From Oscheius tipulae (Eukaryota; Nematoda; Chromadorea; Rhabditida; Rhabditidae): DNA of 64,000 bases. Numbering within the stretch: the first letter of the stretch is position 1; the number at the start of each line of letters is the position of its first letter. The stretch covers positions 10,726,001 to 10,790,000 of the forward strand of contig JASJZH010000006.1 in assembly GCA_037178975.1 (NCBI GenBank), read 5' to 3'. The position numbers were made by a program, and so were the translations under genes. Of the stretch, positions 1-13,609 are shown piece after piece. The notes under the pieces were generated by a model, which saw only the letters and a program-made list of their open reading frames with translations, had not been told where the DNA came from and did no database searches.

Positions 1-421
1 GAAAAATATCCATGATGTTAATGTAAGGTTGTTTCTAAATTCCTCGAATTTCGAATTCCTTTAAAGGCTTTACTGCGAGAGACAGAACGTCTGAGTACGG
101 CCGATGTCGAAGCTAGAAGGATTTACTTAAAACAACAACGAGACAAACTTCTTGAGATGAAACAGCATGAACGCGAGAAGCAGTTACATGTAAATTTTTA
201 ACAATTTCGTGTATTCAATAACATTCTAGGAAGTATCTACTCGTGTGGCACAAGAGCGACCAAGAACTGCTAAGGCGGCAAGAGGTTGGTTTTTTGTTTA
301 TACTTTGAGCTTTTTAAAATGTATTCCAGGTGCTATGAGAGGAGCTAATCCTACTCTTATCGCTCGTCGAAACTTGATGGATAAACTGAAGACTGAAATC
401 ACAGAGATTCATGCGGATTAA
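1..421 (+). CDS. C-terminal part of a CFAP36-like (CCDC104) protein
   Basis: The 3' end of a plus-strand gene whose start lies left of the window. Visible exons are 1-22, 67-189, 230-284 and 330-421, joined by GT-AG introns of 44, 40 and 45 bp, with TAA at 419-421. The encoded tail is basic and helical, with RRIYLKQQRDKLLEMK and ending NLMDKLKTEITEIHAD. CFAP36 proteins, which carry an N-terminal ARL2-binding BART-like domain and associate with cilia, end in a similar helix rich in QRDKL and KLKEE motifs; that resemblance is the only basis for the name. The BART domain itself is outside the window. A possible polyadenylation signal AATAAA is at 490-495. Alternative: any helical protein with a similar tail. 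Confidence 0.55.
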
Positions 422-614
422 GAAGTCTCGGAGCTTTTACTATTTTACGAATGTATTCAGAAAATATGTTCATTTTGTCATTTTTGGGAAATAAACAGTC
501 CTAGCTGGATACAATATTTCAAGGTTGGATACCGCACCTTTGAATCTAGGTTCTTGTAAATATGTCAACATATCGCCTTGGGATCTTTTCTAGTTTTCCT
601 ATCTTCCCAAAATA

Positions 615-645
615 TTGGGTTGGCATATAAGTCTTTTCGCTTTTT
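615..645. repeat. Mariner left terminal inverted repeat
   Basis: Begins TTGGGTTGGCATATAAGTC and is identical over 31 bp to the reverse complement of 1823-1853. Confidence 0.95.
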
Positions 646-681
646 CAAATGCGAAAATTTATTGTCTTCCAAACAACTTTT

Positions 682-1735
682 TCATTCGTTGTAAACACCA
701 TAATGATGTACCACGTCTGCCCATTTCACGGGTAGCTTACGGATGCCACGCTCGTAGAACACCTTGGGTTTCGACGCGAAGAAGTTTGTCAACCAGGTTT
801 TGAGTGCGCCGTCGGAATCGAACTGTTGTCCTCCAATCTCGTTGTTGGGAGTCCGGAGCAGATAATAGTCGGAAGGGGCAAGGACCGGGCTGTATGGAGG
901 ATGGGGTAAAATCTCCCAACCCAGGTCGTGGATCTTGGAGCGAGTGAGGTTTGCAACATGGGGGCGCGCGTTGTCCATTTGCAGGGTGACTTTCGACTTC
1001 AGCGGCCGTTTCTGACGAAGTGCAACGGCAACCTTTTCAAGATGCTGGCTATAAATGGCGGCCGTAAGGGTAGTTCCAGCATCCAGCAATTCCCAGTGCA
1101 CCACTCCTTCGATATCCCAGAAAACACAGCATAATCTCCTTTTGATGGGTGTCGGGTTTCACATCAGGACTTGGTGTCTGCCCTGGACCCACCCATTGAC
1201 GCTTCCTTTGGAAGTTTACCTACGTTATCCACTTCTTATTCCCCATCGCCAGGCGTGGTAAAAAGGATTTCCTCTCATACCTGGACAGGAGAGAATGGGC
1301 GACGGACATGCGCTGCCACTTCTGGGTGTCACTGAGGTCATGCGGCAACCAAGTGCCCAGTTTCTTCATAAATCTCAATTGCTTCAAATGATGTTCCACT
1401 GCAGCATGACTGACAGACAGTGCCTCTGCTAGTTCACGGGTAGTCTGGCGATTGTTCTCGTTCACGAGCTGCAGCAGCTTCGATTCATCAAAAGTTGACC
1501 TTGGCTCAACTTCGACACTTTTGTCCCCAGACCGAAAGCGATAGAGCCACAACTGGCATACCCTCGTAGACGTCGTCCCTTGGCCATAAACATCGTTGAT
1601 ATTAGCCGCCGTTTGGGCTCCATTCGTGCCTTTGAGGAACTCATGTCGCAGATCGTAGGGTGGCAGGTCATCAATAGTCCGGATCAAAACGAACAGAGAA
1701 TAGAGAATAAGAAGAAGGGAAGCGGTGTCTTGCAT
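682..1735 (-). pseudogene. Mariner transposase, frameshifted, with a stop codon and a lost catalytic Asp
   Basis: Mariner transposases have an N-terminal paired-type helix-turn-helix region and a DD34D nuclease. Here the N-terminal half (1735 down to about 1220) shows the HTH region (EFLKGTNGAQTAANINDVYG) and WLPHDLSDTQ, the counterpart of the WVPHEL motif. The block holding the first catalytic Asp reads MGNKKW where the family has TGDExW, so that Asp is Asn. A TAG stop follows at about 1217-1219 and a one-base frameshift lies near 1110-1125, after which the frame resumes at VVHWELLDAG. The second and third catalytic Asp are kept in QMDNARPH and LAPSDYYLL. The protein cannot be functional as it stands. 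The true start is uncertain. Confidence 0.9.
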
Positions 1736-1822
1736 GGTGGTGGTAGAAGACCGAGTGAGCTACACGAGGTGCTATATCAATAGTTCAGACGTTATCGTAC
1801 ACAAGACAAAGGACATGTTTAC

Positions 1823-1853
1823 AAAAAGCGAAAAGACTTATATGCCAACCCAA
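1823..1853. repeat. Mariner right terminal inverted repeat
   Basis: Reverse complement of 615-645 without mismatch; followed by the TA duplication at 1854-1855. Confidence 0.95.
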
Positions 1854-1855
1854 TA

Positions 1856-2310
1856 GTTTGTTGAAAATGCTTCCCACAAATGGAGATCGAGCCCAGCTCG
1901 TGCGATTCAGAAGCGCCTCATAGGGAAACCCCAGCTTGTAGATCTTGAAGATCCGGCAGATCAAAAAATGATGACATATTCTTACTCAGGTCAAACAGCT
2001 CTACAAATGGTACTTTACGATAAGGTTCGACCCCGGGCGGGATCGGATCCCTTGCGCCCCTGCCCTTAATGTCAACAATCTGCTACGTACTTTCATGCAG
2101 ACAGGCAGATACAGTGAGATGCGCGAATATTTTAAAAAAGATAAATAGGTTTAGCTGAAGAGGAAAAGTTTATTCTGGAAACCACTAGCAGTCACATGTA
2201 CTAACACTGGGAGGCCGTACTTGTTTTTACATTACTCGTACATCTTTTTGAGATTTTGTCTTTTCTTAAAACAATCACTTGGATGCTGACTGAGTTAGAG
2301 ACATGACACA
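1856..2310. other. Gap between mariner and TFIIB, with one unexplained open frame
   Basis: The plus strand is open from 1857 to 2069 (about 70 codons), bounded by stop codons, without a recognisable domain. It abuts the mariner insertion, so it may be an exon remnant, but rejoining the flanks still leaves a stop. A minus-strand AATAAA at 2169-2174 is a plausible polyadenylation signal for the TFIIB gene to the right. Nothing else recognised. Confidence 0.3.
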
Positions 2311-3869
2311 TTAATTCTGAGGAAGCTGCTCAATCGGAGTCACAAAGGCGAAGTCAGCGGGAAAAAGTTCACCGGCACGGGGTAGAAGAAGTTTGTAGGT
2401 TTGACGAATCGTGACCTCAGCAGCTCCAGCAATTTCACCGATTTCTGTAGGTAGACTGATAAACTAGAAATATGAAAACACCGACCTTTGGCCGAACATT
2501 TGTTAGCCGAAGCCTGTGAAGCCATATAGATTGCGGCAGCAGCGATCGAAATCGGGGAACGTCTGGAAAGGGCTAAAATAATGCGAAACGCTTCTATCTA
2601 ACCCAGCCACAAGATCCATGTCCACAGCCTTCTTAGCAATCTGCGTGGCTGCTGCCTGAATCTTCGCGTGGAGACCAAGATTGGCACAGAAACGAGACAT
2701 AAAGTCGGACGAAGTGATCTGGTCCAGATTGGTCTCCAGCGACTTGATGATTAGCTTGAAACAGCGACCAATCTCCTTCTTGGAGACGCGAGAGACTGCG
2801 ACGATTTCTGAAAAGAGAAAAATATGATAAAGTCGCCTGTAATCCGACCTTTGAATGTTCGCGGGACTCCCTCCTTCCTGCAAGCAATGTAGAGACAGGC
2901 AGCTGCTTGAGCCTCAGAGTTTTTGCCTTTCAGCGCCTTGCTGTCCAGGACATCTTTAAATGTTTTGGCTGCCAGGTCCTGAAAATTGACGGTAAAAGTG
3001 AACTAGTCGTCTGATAACAAGATTGTTAATGTAGATTTTCAGGTGCATTATGACCTTGAATGTTTTCACTATTCCACATACTGTTTGGGTACCATTTAGG
3101 TTCAATCTGTTTTGGGTATCATTTAGGTTCAAATTTAAAAATCGAAAGTCTGGAAAAATGCCTGTCAGTAACAATAAACAATAGTCATACTTGAGATTCA
3201 ATTTCAGCAGTTTTAGCTTTGTTTCACAGAAAGAATTGGCATATTTGAAGCCTGTTTTCACTATTTTACATACTTTTTAGATACAAAACTTTCACAAAGT
3301 GGTACTAGGTGTTATAGAATAAAATTAAACAGTTCCAGCTCGGCTTCACTGTTCAAGTTGGTAAATTTATGTTGCTTTCGAACTAAAAAACGAAGAATAA
3401 AAAACTTACCTGGATACTCTTGGTAAGATGGATCCTTTCTGACATGTCGCGAATAACACCAATTGCCTGGGTCATCTGTCGGTCTGTATTGTTCATGTTC
3501 TTCCTCTGAGCATTTTGAAGACTAAAATAGAAGATTTCCATCGAAAATTGTTAAGAAAAAGACCTGTTATCGCTGTCGGAAGCTCCAAATCCGATTGCAA
3601 TACTGGTGGAGAGGTCACTGCCGCTGAGAAGAGGATTTTCCGGGGCACCGACACGAGATGGATCATTTCCACTGCGCTCATTCGAAAAAGACCGCCATTC
3701 TGTGCCAACGTCGACGAGTCTACAAAAATGATAATCTGATTTTTAACTAAAAATTTAATCACCTGTCTCCGACTACGAGTCCACATTCGGGACAAATGAC
3801 GTCCCCGGCTCTGTGATCCTCCACAAGATGGACATTGGGATGGATGGGGCAGAAAACGTCAGTGGCCAT
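2311..3869 (-). CDS. TFIIB: Transcription initiation factor IIB (TFIIB)
   Basis: General RNA polymerase II factor that bridges TBP on the promoter to the polymerase. Seven exons (3763-3869, 3564-3719, 3410-3521, 2849-2978, 2603-2807, 2486-2562, 2311-2444) give 306 aa; the human protein is 316 aa. The N-terminal zinc ribbon is visible ([20 protein letters not shown], then CGLVVGD), followed by the B-reader/linker [12 protein letters not shown] and two cyclin folds, including [16 protein letters not shown] and [20 protein letters not shown]. It ends with [18 protein letters not shown]. One intron (2979-3409, 431 bp) is far longer than the others (40-43 bp) and holds two imperfect copies of a TTTAGGTTCAA-containing repeat near 3090-3130. 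An acceptor AG lies immediately before the ATG, suggesting trans-splicing of the mRNA. Confidence 0.97.
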
Positions 3870-4215
3870 CTAAAAACTCCTTTTAGTTCGAATAGAAAAT
3901 TCCTATTCCACCGTCCTTGCGGAAACAAATTTCGGAACTGAATGATGGCGAAACCCTAGCCACTGAGTGAGACCTATTCAGAAAAATCGATAGTATTTTC
4001 GCGGCAGGACGCGTCCTGAAACAACGAGCGACCGTTGTCGCGCTTTTAAACTTTGACAGCTCTTTTTAAAATAATGCTAAAATGCAGATGATTTATTCGA
4101 GAATACTGACAGTACACCGGAAACTGGGGGCTATTCTAGGGAGTGTAGCGGAGACCGTGAACTGTTTAAAGGAAAGATGCAACAACGGTTCAATGCGTAT
4201 AAAAATGACACAAAG

Positions 4216-6130
4216 TTAGGCATTTTCCTGCTCATTGTCTGGAGAATTGAAGGACATCTTGGACACCAGAGCGGCAAGACCATCCAGCTGCGACAGACTA
4301 TCTTCGAAAGTTTCTGGGACAATCGTAGCATTGAGATCGTCCATCCGAGCTGGCTTGTCTGTGTTCTCAGCAGGAGTACCTTCATTCTGAGCCTCATTCA
4401 AGTCGTGAAGAACGCTGAAAATGTATATACGAGCAAAAAAGGGAAGAAATTACCGCGGTTGCGAGTGCTGAACTGAAGCGAAGGTTGCTGAGGCGTAGCT
4501 TGGAACGGTCGAATCACGAGGGAGACTTCTAAAAGACTAAAAAGGTAAGCTAAGGTATCAGGACAGAGTTCACCGAAAGTTTTGCTTTTATTGTGGTAAA
4601 GTGATTGACATGAACAGATGAAAATACTAACATATTGACAGGAATGCTCAAGAACCAATTGGACCCTGACAGGGACTGACAGAAACACGCTGAATTAGGT
4701 ACAATTCGACAGGAACAAAGCAAAAAACATTGACAGACTAGGAAAGCAACACGAAATTGACATAGACAGTTTGACAGTGGCATTGTGACCGATTGGCTTG
4801 AAAGTAGATGGATTGATAGAGACATGGTGTAGTGCTAAAACAACTAGTTTACCCGGTCAGGACGCTTCTGCACTGATGATATTCCGGCTTGGGTTCGAAC
4901 GACTTTGAGTAAGAGAGCCGGGATCCTTTAGCTGGATGCGGAGCGGTGAATCTAAAAATTCTAACCACTTTCCATCGACTTACTTTGGAGGCAGAGTCGG
5001 TTTTTTGAACTTTGAAACCGTGGTGGATCCCATTGAACGAGACTTCGGAAGTGACGGGCTTAAACGGGCCTCTTTTTGAAATAAAACCTTGAATAACTTA
5101 CACTTTGAAGTCGTCAGAGGGCTTGGATTTGAATTCTGATGAGATCGTGGGCTTGGTGAAGTCTTGTAGTGCACGGAACGAGTTCCTCGGAGGCTCAATT
5201 CTCTTGACACCGGTTCCAACCTCTTCTAGACGAGCAATGTTCCTGGTTACCTGCTTCGATTTGGTGAGAAGGGCGATAGAAGGACGATGAAGAGGAAAAT
5301 TCATTCCGGTGGTATCGTAATGGGAGTGAAGTTCCTTAGTTTGGGTTATTTTTTAAATTGGGAACTTTTATACCTCCTGAGTGCTCGAGGCCACAATCCT
5401 CGCAGCGGCACTGCCATCAAATCCACCGGAAATTGTGCGCCAAGTGGTCGGTTTCGGATGGATTTTCGTCGGCGATTTTGCAAGTTTTTGCACGAGAGGA
5501 GCTTTCAGGGGACTCAGTTTATCCGTAGAGGGTTTCTTGAACTCAAAGGGTAAGGAAGAGGTCTAGAAGAGCGTTATTTTAGTTAAGCTATTGGTGAGTG
5601 CAAGTGATGGGATGTGCAGATACATAAAGACAAAGGTTAGATCAAGGTTTACTCGGAATTTATTACAATACCTCGTGAATGACCGACGTGCTAAGAGAGA
5701 AGCGGATAGGGGAGCATCCTTGATCTTTCGTCTCCTTTCTAAGCGCCTCCAGCTTGACATCCGTCAAGGCAAACTGCTCGCAGATGCTGTTCATCTAAAC
5801 AACCCTTTTTTTTAGTTTTCGACCAGATACCTCAGCCTCCTCCTCAGCACAATGCTTCGAAACCTCTTCCAAGATCTGTTCTGGGGAAGGGCATTCATTT
5901 GGAGGAGTGGTGCTCTTCGAAGGAGTAGACGGGAGTGACGGATCAGTCGGAACAGGTATACCCAGTGAAGCAGTGCTCAGGTCGTCAACAGATTTTTGGA
6001 GAGAGACGAGCAGCTCATCGAGAGGTATCTACGACAGTACATTACAAATCGGAGTGTGACTTACGGTCTCCTTCGTCAAAGGTTCATTGGCTTCATCGTC
6101 TTGAAAGTCCAATCGTTTGCGAGCATCCAT
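4216..6130 (-). CDS. Unassigned basic, low-complexity protein downstream of the RhoGAP gene
   Basis: Nine exons (6065-6130, 5831-6028, 5672-5794, 5374-5562, 5102-5334, 4984-5058, 4853-4951, 4454-4528, 4216-4414) keep one frame and give 418 aa. The sequence is rich in Lys, Pro, Ser and Thr, with short F-K-K-P patches (EFKKPSTDK, KFKKPTLPPK), an N-terminal RKRLDFQDDEANE, many SP/TP pairs and an acidic C-terminus. No enzyme fold is visible; the composition resembles disordered cytoskeletal or cell-cycle regulators. The ATG lies only 11 nt after the stop of the upstream RhoGAP ORF on the same strand. The two could therefore be a dicistronic unit, or the C-terminal half of one ARHGAP11A-like protein read through a splice I did not find. 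An AATAAA lies at 4092-4097 on this strand. Confidence 0.6.
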
Positions 6131-6141
6131 TTAAAAAGCTT

Positions 6142-7526
6142 TCAATCGAAGTCTAAAAACGAGCCTACCAGATACTCCACCCGATCCTCATCCCTCATCT
6201 TGGGTGCCTTCTCCAGAGAATCTCTCACATCGTGGCTACCAGCACTGTTACGAAAGGAACTGCTGCAGTCCTCCTCCTGGTGATGAACTCCCTTCGGGGT
6301 GTGAACAATGGGAGTCAGAACGACGGTTCTCTTGGCCGAGCTGCTAGGGGTGCGACGAGTCCGAGAACGAGCCTGGCGACCATCCGGAGTAAACTCTCTG
6401 TTGACCAAGTTGTGAGCAGGAACAGCTGTCACTTTCTGAAAGTGATAGTACACAAAAAATGATATGTTTTACTGGAAAGCGCTCCTTGTTCACGTAGCGC
6501 ATGATTCGACCGATGACCGAACTGGAGCGACGTCCTTCCTCGTCCCGAAGTGACATTCCAGGTGTGATACTGTTCGATCTGTACCGGCCTGTTGACTTGA
6601 CAACCAAGTTCTGACTTTTGGCTATTAGATTGGTCAAGAGATTGATATGACGGGCTAGCTTGTGTCCAGTCTTATTTATAGTTTGCTAAAAACCATCAGA
6701 TTTATGATGTGAGGGTAGACCCACTGTTTTCCCGTCTTTCGGTTCTTGAATGAAAATGGGGGTGAAGTAGATGGCAAGGTTTGAGGGAGTCAGACGGCCA
6801 CTTTCATCTTTTAGACAGAGCTGAAAAATACAAAATACTGAGGTTACAACAACGGCTTACCGAGTGGAGAACCTTGACAGCGAAGAGAAAGTTTGAATAC
6901 TCTGGATTCTGATCCGTGTCGAACTCTATCCCGACTCCCAATTTGATCAGATGCTCCAGATCGTTAAGAACCACGTCTCCGGAAATGAAACAGGGCTCGT
7001 AGCGTTCGCGCAAGAAGTCCTTCATCATCATTCCAATATCCAACTGCTGAAGACCGGCAAAGTTTGTTCCTCGCGCGTACATGGTCTTAAACATAACATA
7101 TTGAAACTAAAGATGATTTTACCGGATTCTGATTGAAAAAGTCCGTGATTCTCTTCTGAGAGCCGCTTTTTCTGAAGATTTCATTGTTGACCTCGCCGCT
7201 GCTCTCCAGCTTGTGGTAGGCGTCCCACAAAAACCTGAAACAATAAGGCAGTCATGGCCGGAACTTACAGTGGAACTTTAGGGATGACAGTCTCGAAAAC
7301 TTTTCCGTCATGAACGAACCGGGCAAGTATTGTGGCTGTGGTGACCTACAAAGCCTTTTTTTTTATCCTAGAGACGTCTTACCTCAGTAACGGTCAGCTT
7401 CTTCTTATTTCCACTGGACACCTTGGTGTGAGTGTGCTGCCCCAATATGAAGAACTTGTACTCCCCATCAGACTAAACTTGATTAGAAAAACATGTTAGC
7501 AGGCTTACCTGGGCACTTTCCGTCAT
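6142..7526 (-). CDS. RhoGAP-domain protein, ARHGAP11A-like
   Basis: A GTPase-activating protein for Rho-family GTPases. Eight exons (7509-7526, 7383-7472, 7269-7345, 7123-7234, 6861-7085, 6725-6820, 6473-6685, 6142-6435) give 374 aa. The RhoGAP fold runs over roughly residues 50-230: VIPKVPLFLWDAYHKLESS, then the arginine-finger segment EIFRKSGSQKRI, a DIGMMMKDFLRERYEPCF block and GRLTPSNLAIYFTPIF, matching the family's LTxxNLAxVFxP. The C-terminus is basic and Ser/Thr-rich, with VIGRIMRYVNKERFP and RTRRTPSSSAKRT. The order GAP domain then basic tail resembles ARHGAP11A, which acts on RhoA in cell division. The stop at 6142-6144 is followed almost at once by the next ORF. Whether the proteins are separate is uncertain. 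Confidence 0.8.
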
Positions 7527-8528
7527 TTCCGTATTGAGACTCCGCTAGGCTTAACTTCTAGGCGCACGACAAATTCAAATTCGCCGCGTTCCACTAAACG
7601 CGCTCTAAAGACAATGACATAAAAACTGTTTCAAGAGTTGACTTTTCAAACAAAAAGGGTCAAGAGGACTACAAGCGAGAAGTATATCGATTGAACTGTA
7701 ACAGGGAGATGTCAGCTTAATTAGTAGGCTAGCGTGTGTGAGGAGAGACGCGCAGCTACGCCTGTGTCACAGGTCAAATACCAGCGTCATTGACACTCGA
7801 CCGAATGATTTGCGTGGTCAACTAGGCAGCAGCAGGCAGGCACTGTAAGCACTGCTCGAGACGCTCCGGGATCTACACTACCGGGCAAAGGATGAGCTCT
7901 TTCTGAAGCAATAGCAGAGACGACACGGGAGAGACACGGGCTATAAAAGCGAAGCACTGTTAAAGAATATGTACGTGGGAATGATGCGAAAATTGATGAC
8001 AGTTTTAGTTAAGAATACGATACAAGGAAGGCAATGAAAAAGGGGTACTTGATGGACAGTTTGTTTGTTTGCGGATGAGTAACTTTCCTCTAGGTGCCCT
8101 AGGCAAACAAGGGCACCTTTGAACACCCACGTAGGCTCCAAGCCCATGGCTACCTCGAAAAATCCAGAGAGTGGGATGAGGGACGGAACAATCAGACGAA
8201 AGAGCCTTGGGCCCGACCGCAGACGCTTTTGTCTTGAGAAGCGTCCCATTCGACGATTTTATATCGTCTCCGAACGTGTGATAAATTCCCCCGTGCCAAT
8301 CCTCTCTAATTAAAAAGAGCAAAAAAGAAGATGTGCGAGGTCTCTCTACATTTATTGAATTAACGACAGTATGCACAAAGCAAAGAGGCCTAGAAGGGAA
8401 GGAATACATCTTATGGTAGCAATATGTACCGGCAATTGCAAAGAGATACAAATACTCGTTGGGATTATTTTAGAATCGACAGTATACACAGTTTGTATCA
8501 GTTACCCCGAACAAGTACAAAAAAAAAC
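7527..8528. other. Intergenic region between RhoGAP and poly(A) polymerase genes
   Basis: No convincing coding exon. A plus-strand TATAAAAG at 7942-7949 has no assignable gene downstream (only a 22-codon ORF near 7969). A minus-strand AATAAA at 8351-8356 fits the 3' end of the poly(A) polymerase mRNA. A 148-codon minus-strand frame across 8005-8451 has no domain and is probably chance. Confidence 0.4.
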
Positions 8529-12003
<3,475 letters not shown>

Positions 12004-13108
12004 GGCTCCTTTAATTTAAAGATATGATTGTTATAAAATGTTAGGCTACTTTGTTTTTTTTTCTTCATCTTATGGGGGTGAAATTCAACCGTGGACACAC
12101 CACACGACTTCGAACAGTAAACTTATAAAATCACATTCTGGGGTTCAAACAGTGGTTGTAAAAGTTATTTTCTGATTGTGTGACCAGTTAATGACTCTAA
12201 GGGCCGGAAAATCACGACGTGACCCACAAAGGACTTCCAATTTTACCTTTCCAGACAAAAAGCAAAAAACCTAACGTACCTTTGATTATGAATGTTTCAG
12301 CTCCAATTAAAAGTTGTTCCTGTACAAACGTCTCAGACTGGGAAGAACTAAAAGCAGTTATGTTATCGAAGTTATAGTAAAATAATAAGGTAGAGTGTTT
12401 ATTTCAAGAATGTACATGGTTGATGAAGTGGTGGCGAAGCGATAAGGAATTTGGTGCTTTTCTAAAAAGCCATCTTTCAAAACGGTATCGATTTTCACCG
12501 AATAAAAGAAGTTTTTAGTGATAAATGATTTACGCACCGAAATACAACAAAAAACATTAAGAAGTGCCAGAGATCGCGAAGTTGACATCGAGGCTGCTAA
12601 TGCTCGGGTACGTGAGACTGAGAGACATTTTTTGCGTACAGAATTATCCCGGCGTGAGCAAAGAAAAACAAATGGCAACAATTTAGTAGTAAAATGTAGT
12701 TTCAATCTATTTCCAGTTAAATTTCTTCATAGTGGTACAAATATAGTCTTTTTGAGAAAAAAAAACTACTCTCTAACTCCTCTCTCCGAGACCTCCTGGC
12801 TCAATACATATCAGCAAAAATCGGAAAAGAATAGGTCGAAAGCGGAATCTTCAATTTTAGTGAATTTGTAAGCTAGGGAAGTCTGACTTCAGCCTCAACA
12901 AAATACATGCTGTCTTATTAATACAATTAATTTAATTTAACCAAACACATTAAAAAAACACTAGGAGAACGAGAATATTCGTTATGTGAGCGGTATGGAG
13001 AGAGGAAAAAAGGTACAGAGAAATCATTACAAATAGAAAGACGGGAATGATAGAGAAAAAGTGAGCGAGGGAAAAAAAACAGGGGCAGGTAAGGATCACT
13101 GAGAGAAC
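12004..13108. other. Mostly non-coding stretch with one possible coding exon
   Basis: Plus-strand frame 12518-12700 follows an acceptor (TTTTTAG at 12512-12518) and encodes a charged, heptad-like helix (DREVDIEAANARVRETERHF). It has no credible partner exon, so I do not call a gene. The rest is A/T-rich with purine-rich tracts near 12950-13090. Confidence 0.25.
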
Positions 13109-13201
13109 TCACTGCTGAGTAAAAATGTCACATAGGATAACTGGATCGTTGAGATAATCCTCGAAGCTGCTGGGAGTGAGCAGCCGATTGAAGAACTTCA
13201 T
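13109..13201 (-). CDS. Possible 30-aa small protein
   Basis: A short ORF starting ATG at 13201 and ending TGA at 13109. It encodes MKFFNRLLTPSSFEDYLNDP followed by a hydrophobic, Cys-containing end. Composition looks protein-like and the reading frame is bounded by a stop 33 nt upstream. It could instead be the last exon of a longer gene. No family recognised. Confidence 0.25.
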   Translation of the reverse strand: MKFFNRLLTPSSFEDYLNDPVILCDIFTQQ

Positions 13202-13609
13202 CAGTCCTGTGGAGAGGCCTGTGGCAATCTGTTCCCTCAATTATCGTCCTAACCAGAACTTCAGCCAGCGCCGCGAACCTTTTATTTGATCTCTCAGTCA
13301 ACGGCTTCTCGCTTTAGACACATACTGTCGCTTCTCTCTTGTAAAAATTTTAGACATTATGTTCTTCTATCGTTTCTGTTTCTGAACCGTTCTTTTTGTC
13401 ATTCTTTGGAGACGTTTAGCTGACGTTTGAACTAAGAAACTTCAATATAAAAGCATGTACGTCATAGGACTTGATCTGATCTTGTTGATTTTGACATGAT
13501 ATTGCTCTGTTTTTGTTGAGTTTCAAGTTCTTCGAAACACAAGTGCAGAGACAAATCGCTTTTCTTTGATGATATCATTTTTTTCACAAATCCAGTTTTT
13601 CAGGTAACT
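13202..13609. other. Non-coding flank before the kinase duplication
   Basis: No supported exon or repeat seen. Confidence 0.3.

Larger units (their letters stand above)
615..1853 (-). mobile_element. Mariner-family (Tc1/mariner) DNA transposon, inactive
   Basis: A 1239-bp element bounded by perfect 31-bp terminal inverted repeats and by TA dinucleotides at 613-614 and 1854-1855, the mariner target-site duplication. The interior holds a damaged transposase on the minus strand. Length, repeat size and TA duplication all fit mariner. Perfect identity of the two ends argues for a fairly recent insertion, whereas the transposase has several lesions, so this copy was probably mobilised in trans by another element or damaged soon after insertion. 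Confidence 0.95.

Noticed and set aside
2025-2045. tRNA B-box-like GGTTCGACCCC
   Set aside because: No A box upstream and the flanks do not pair as an acceptor stem.
8005-8451. 148-codon minus-strand ORF
   Set aside because: No domain, lies in the intergenic/3'-UTR zone of the poly(A) polymerase gene, and has no start context or splice partners.
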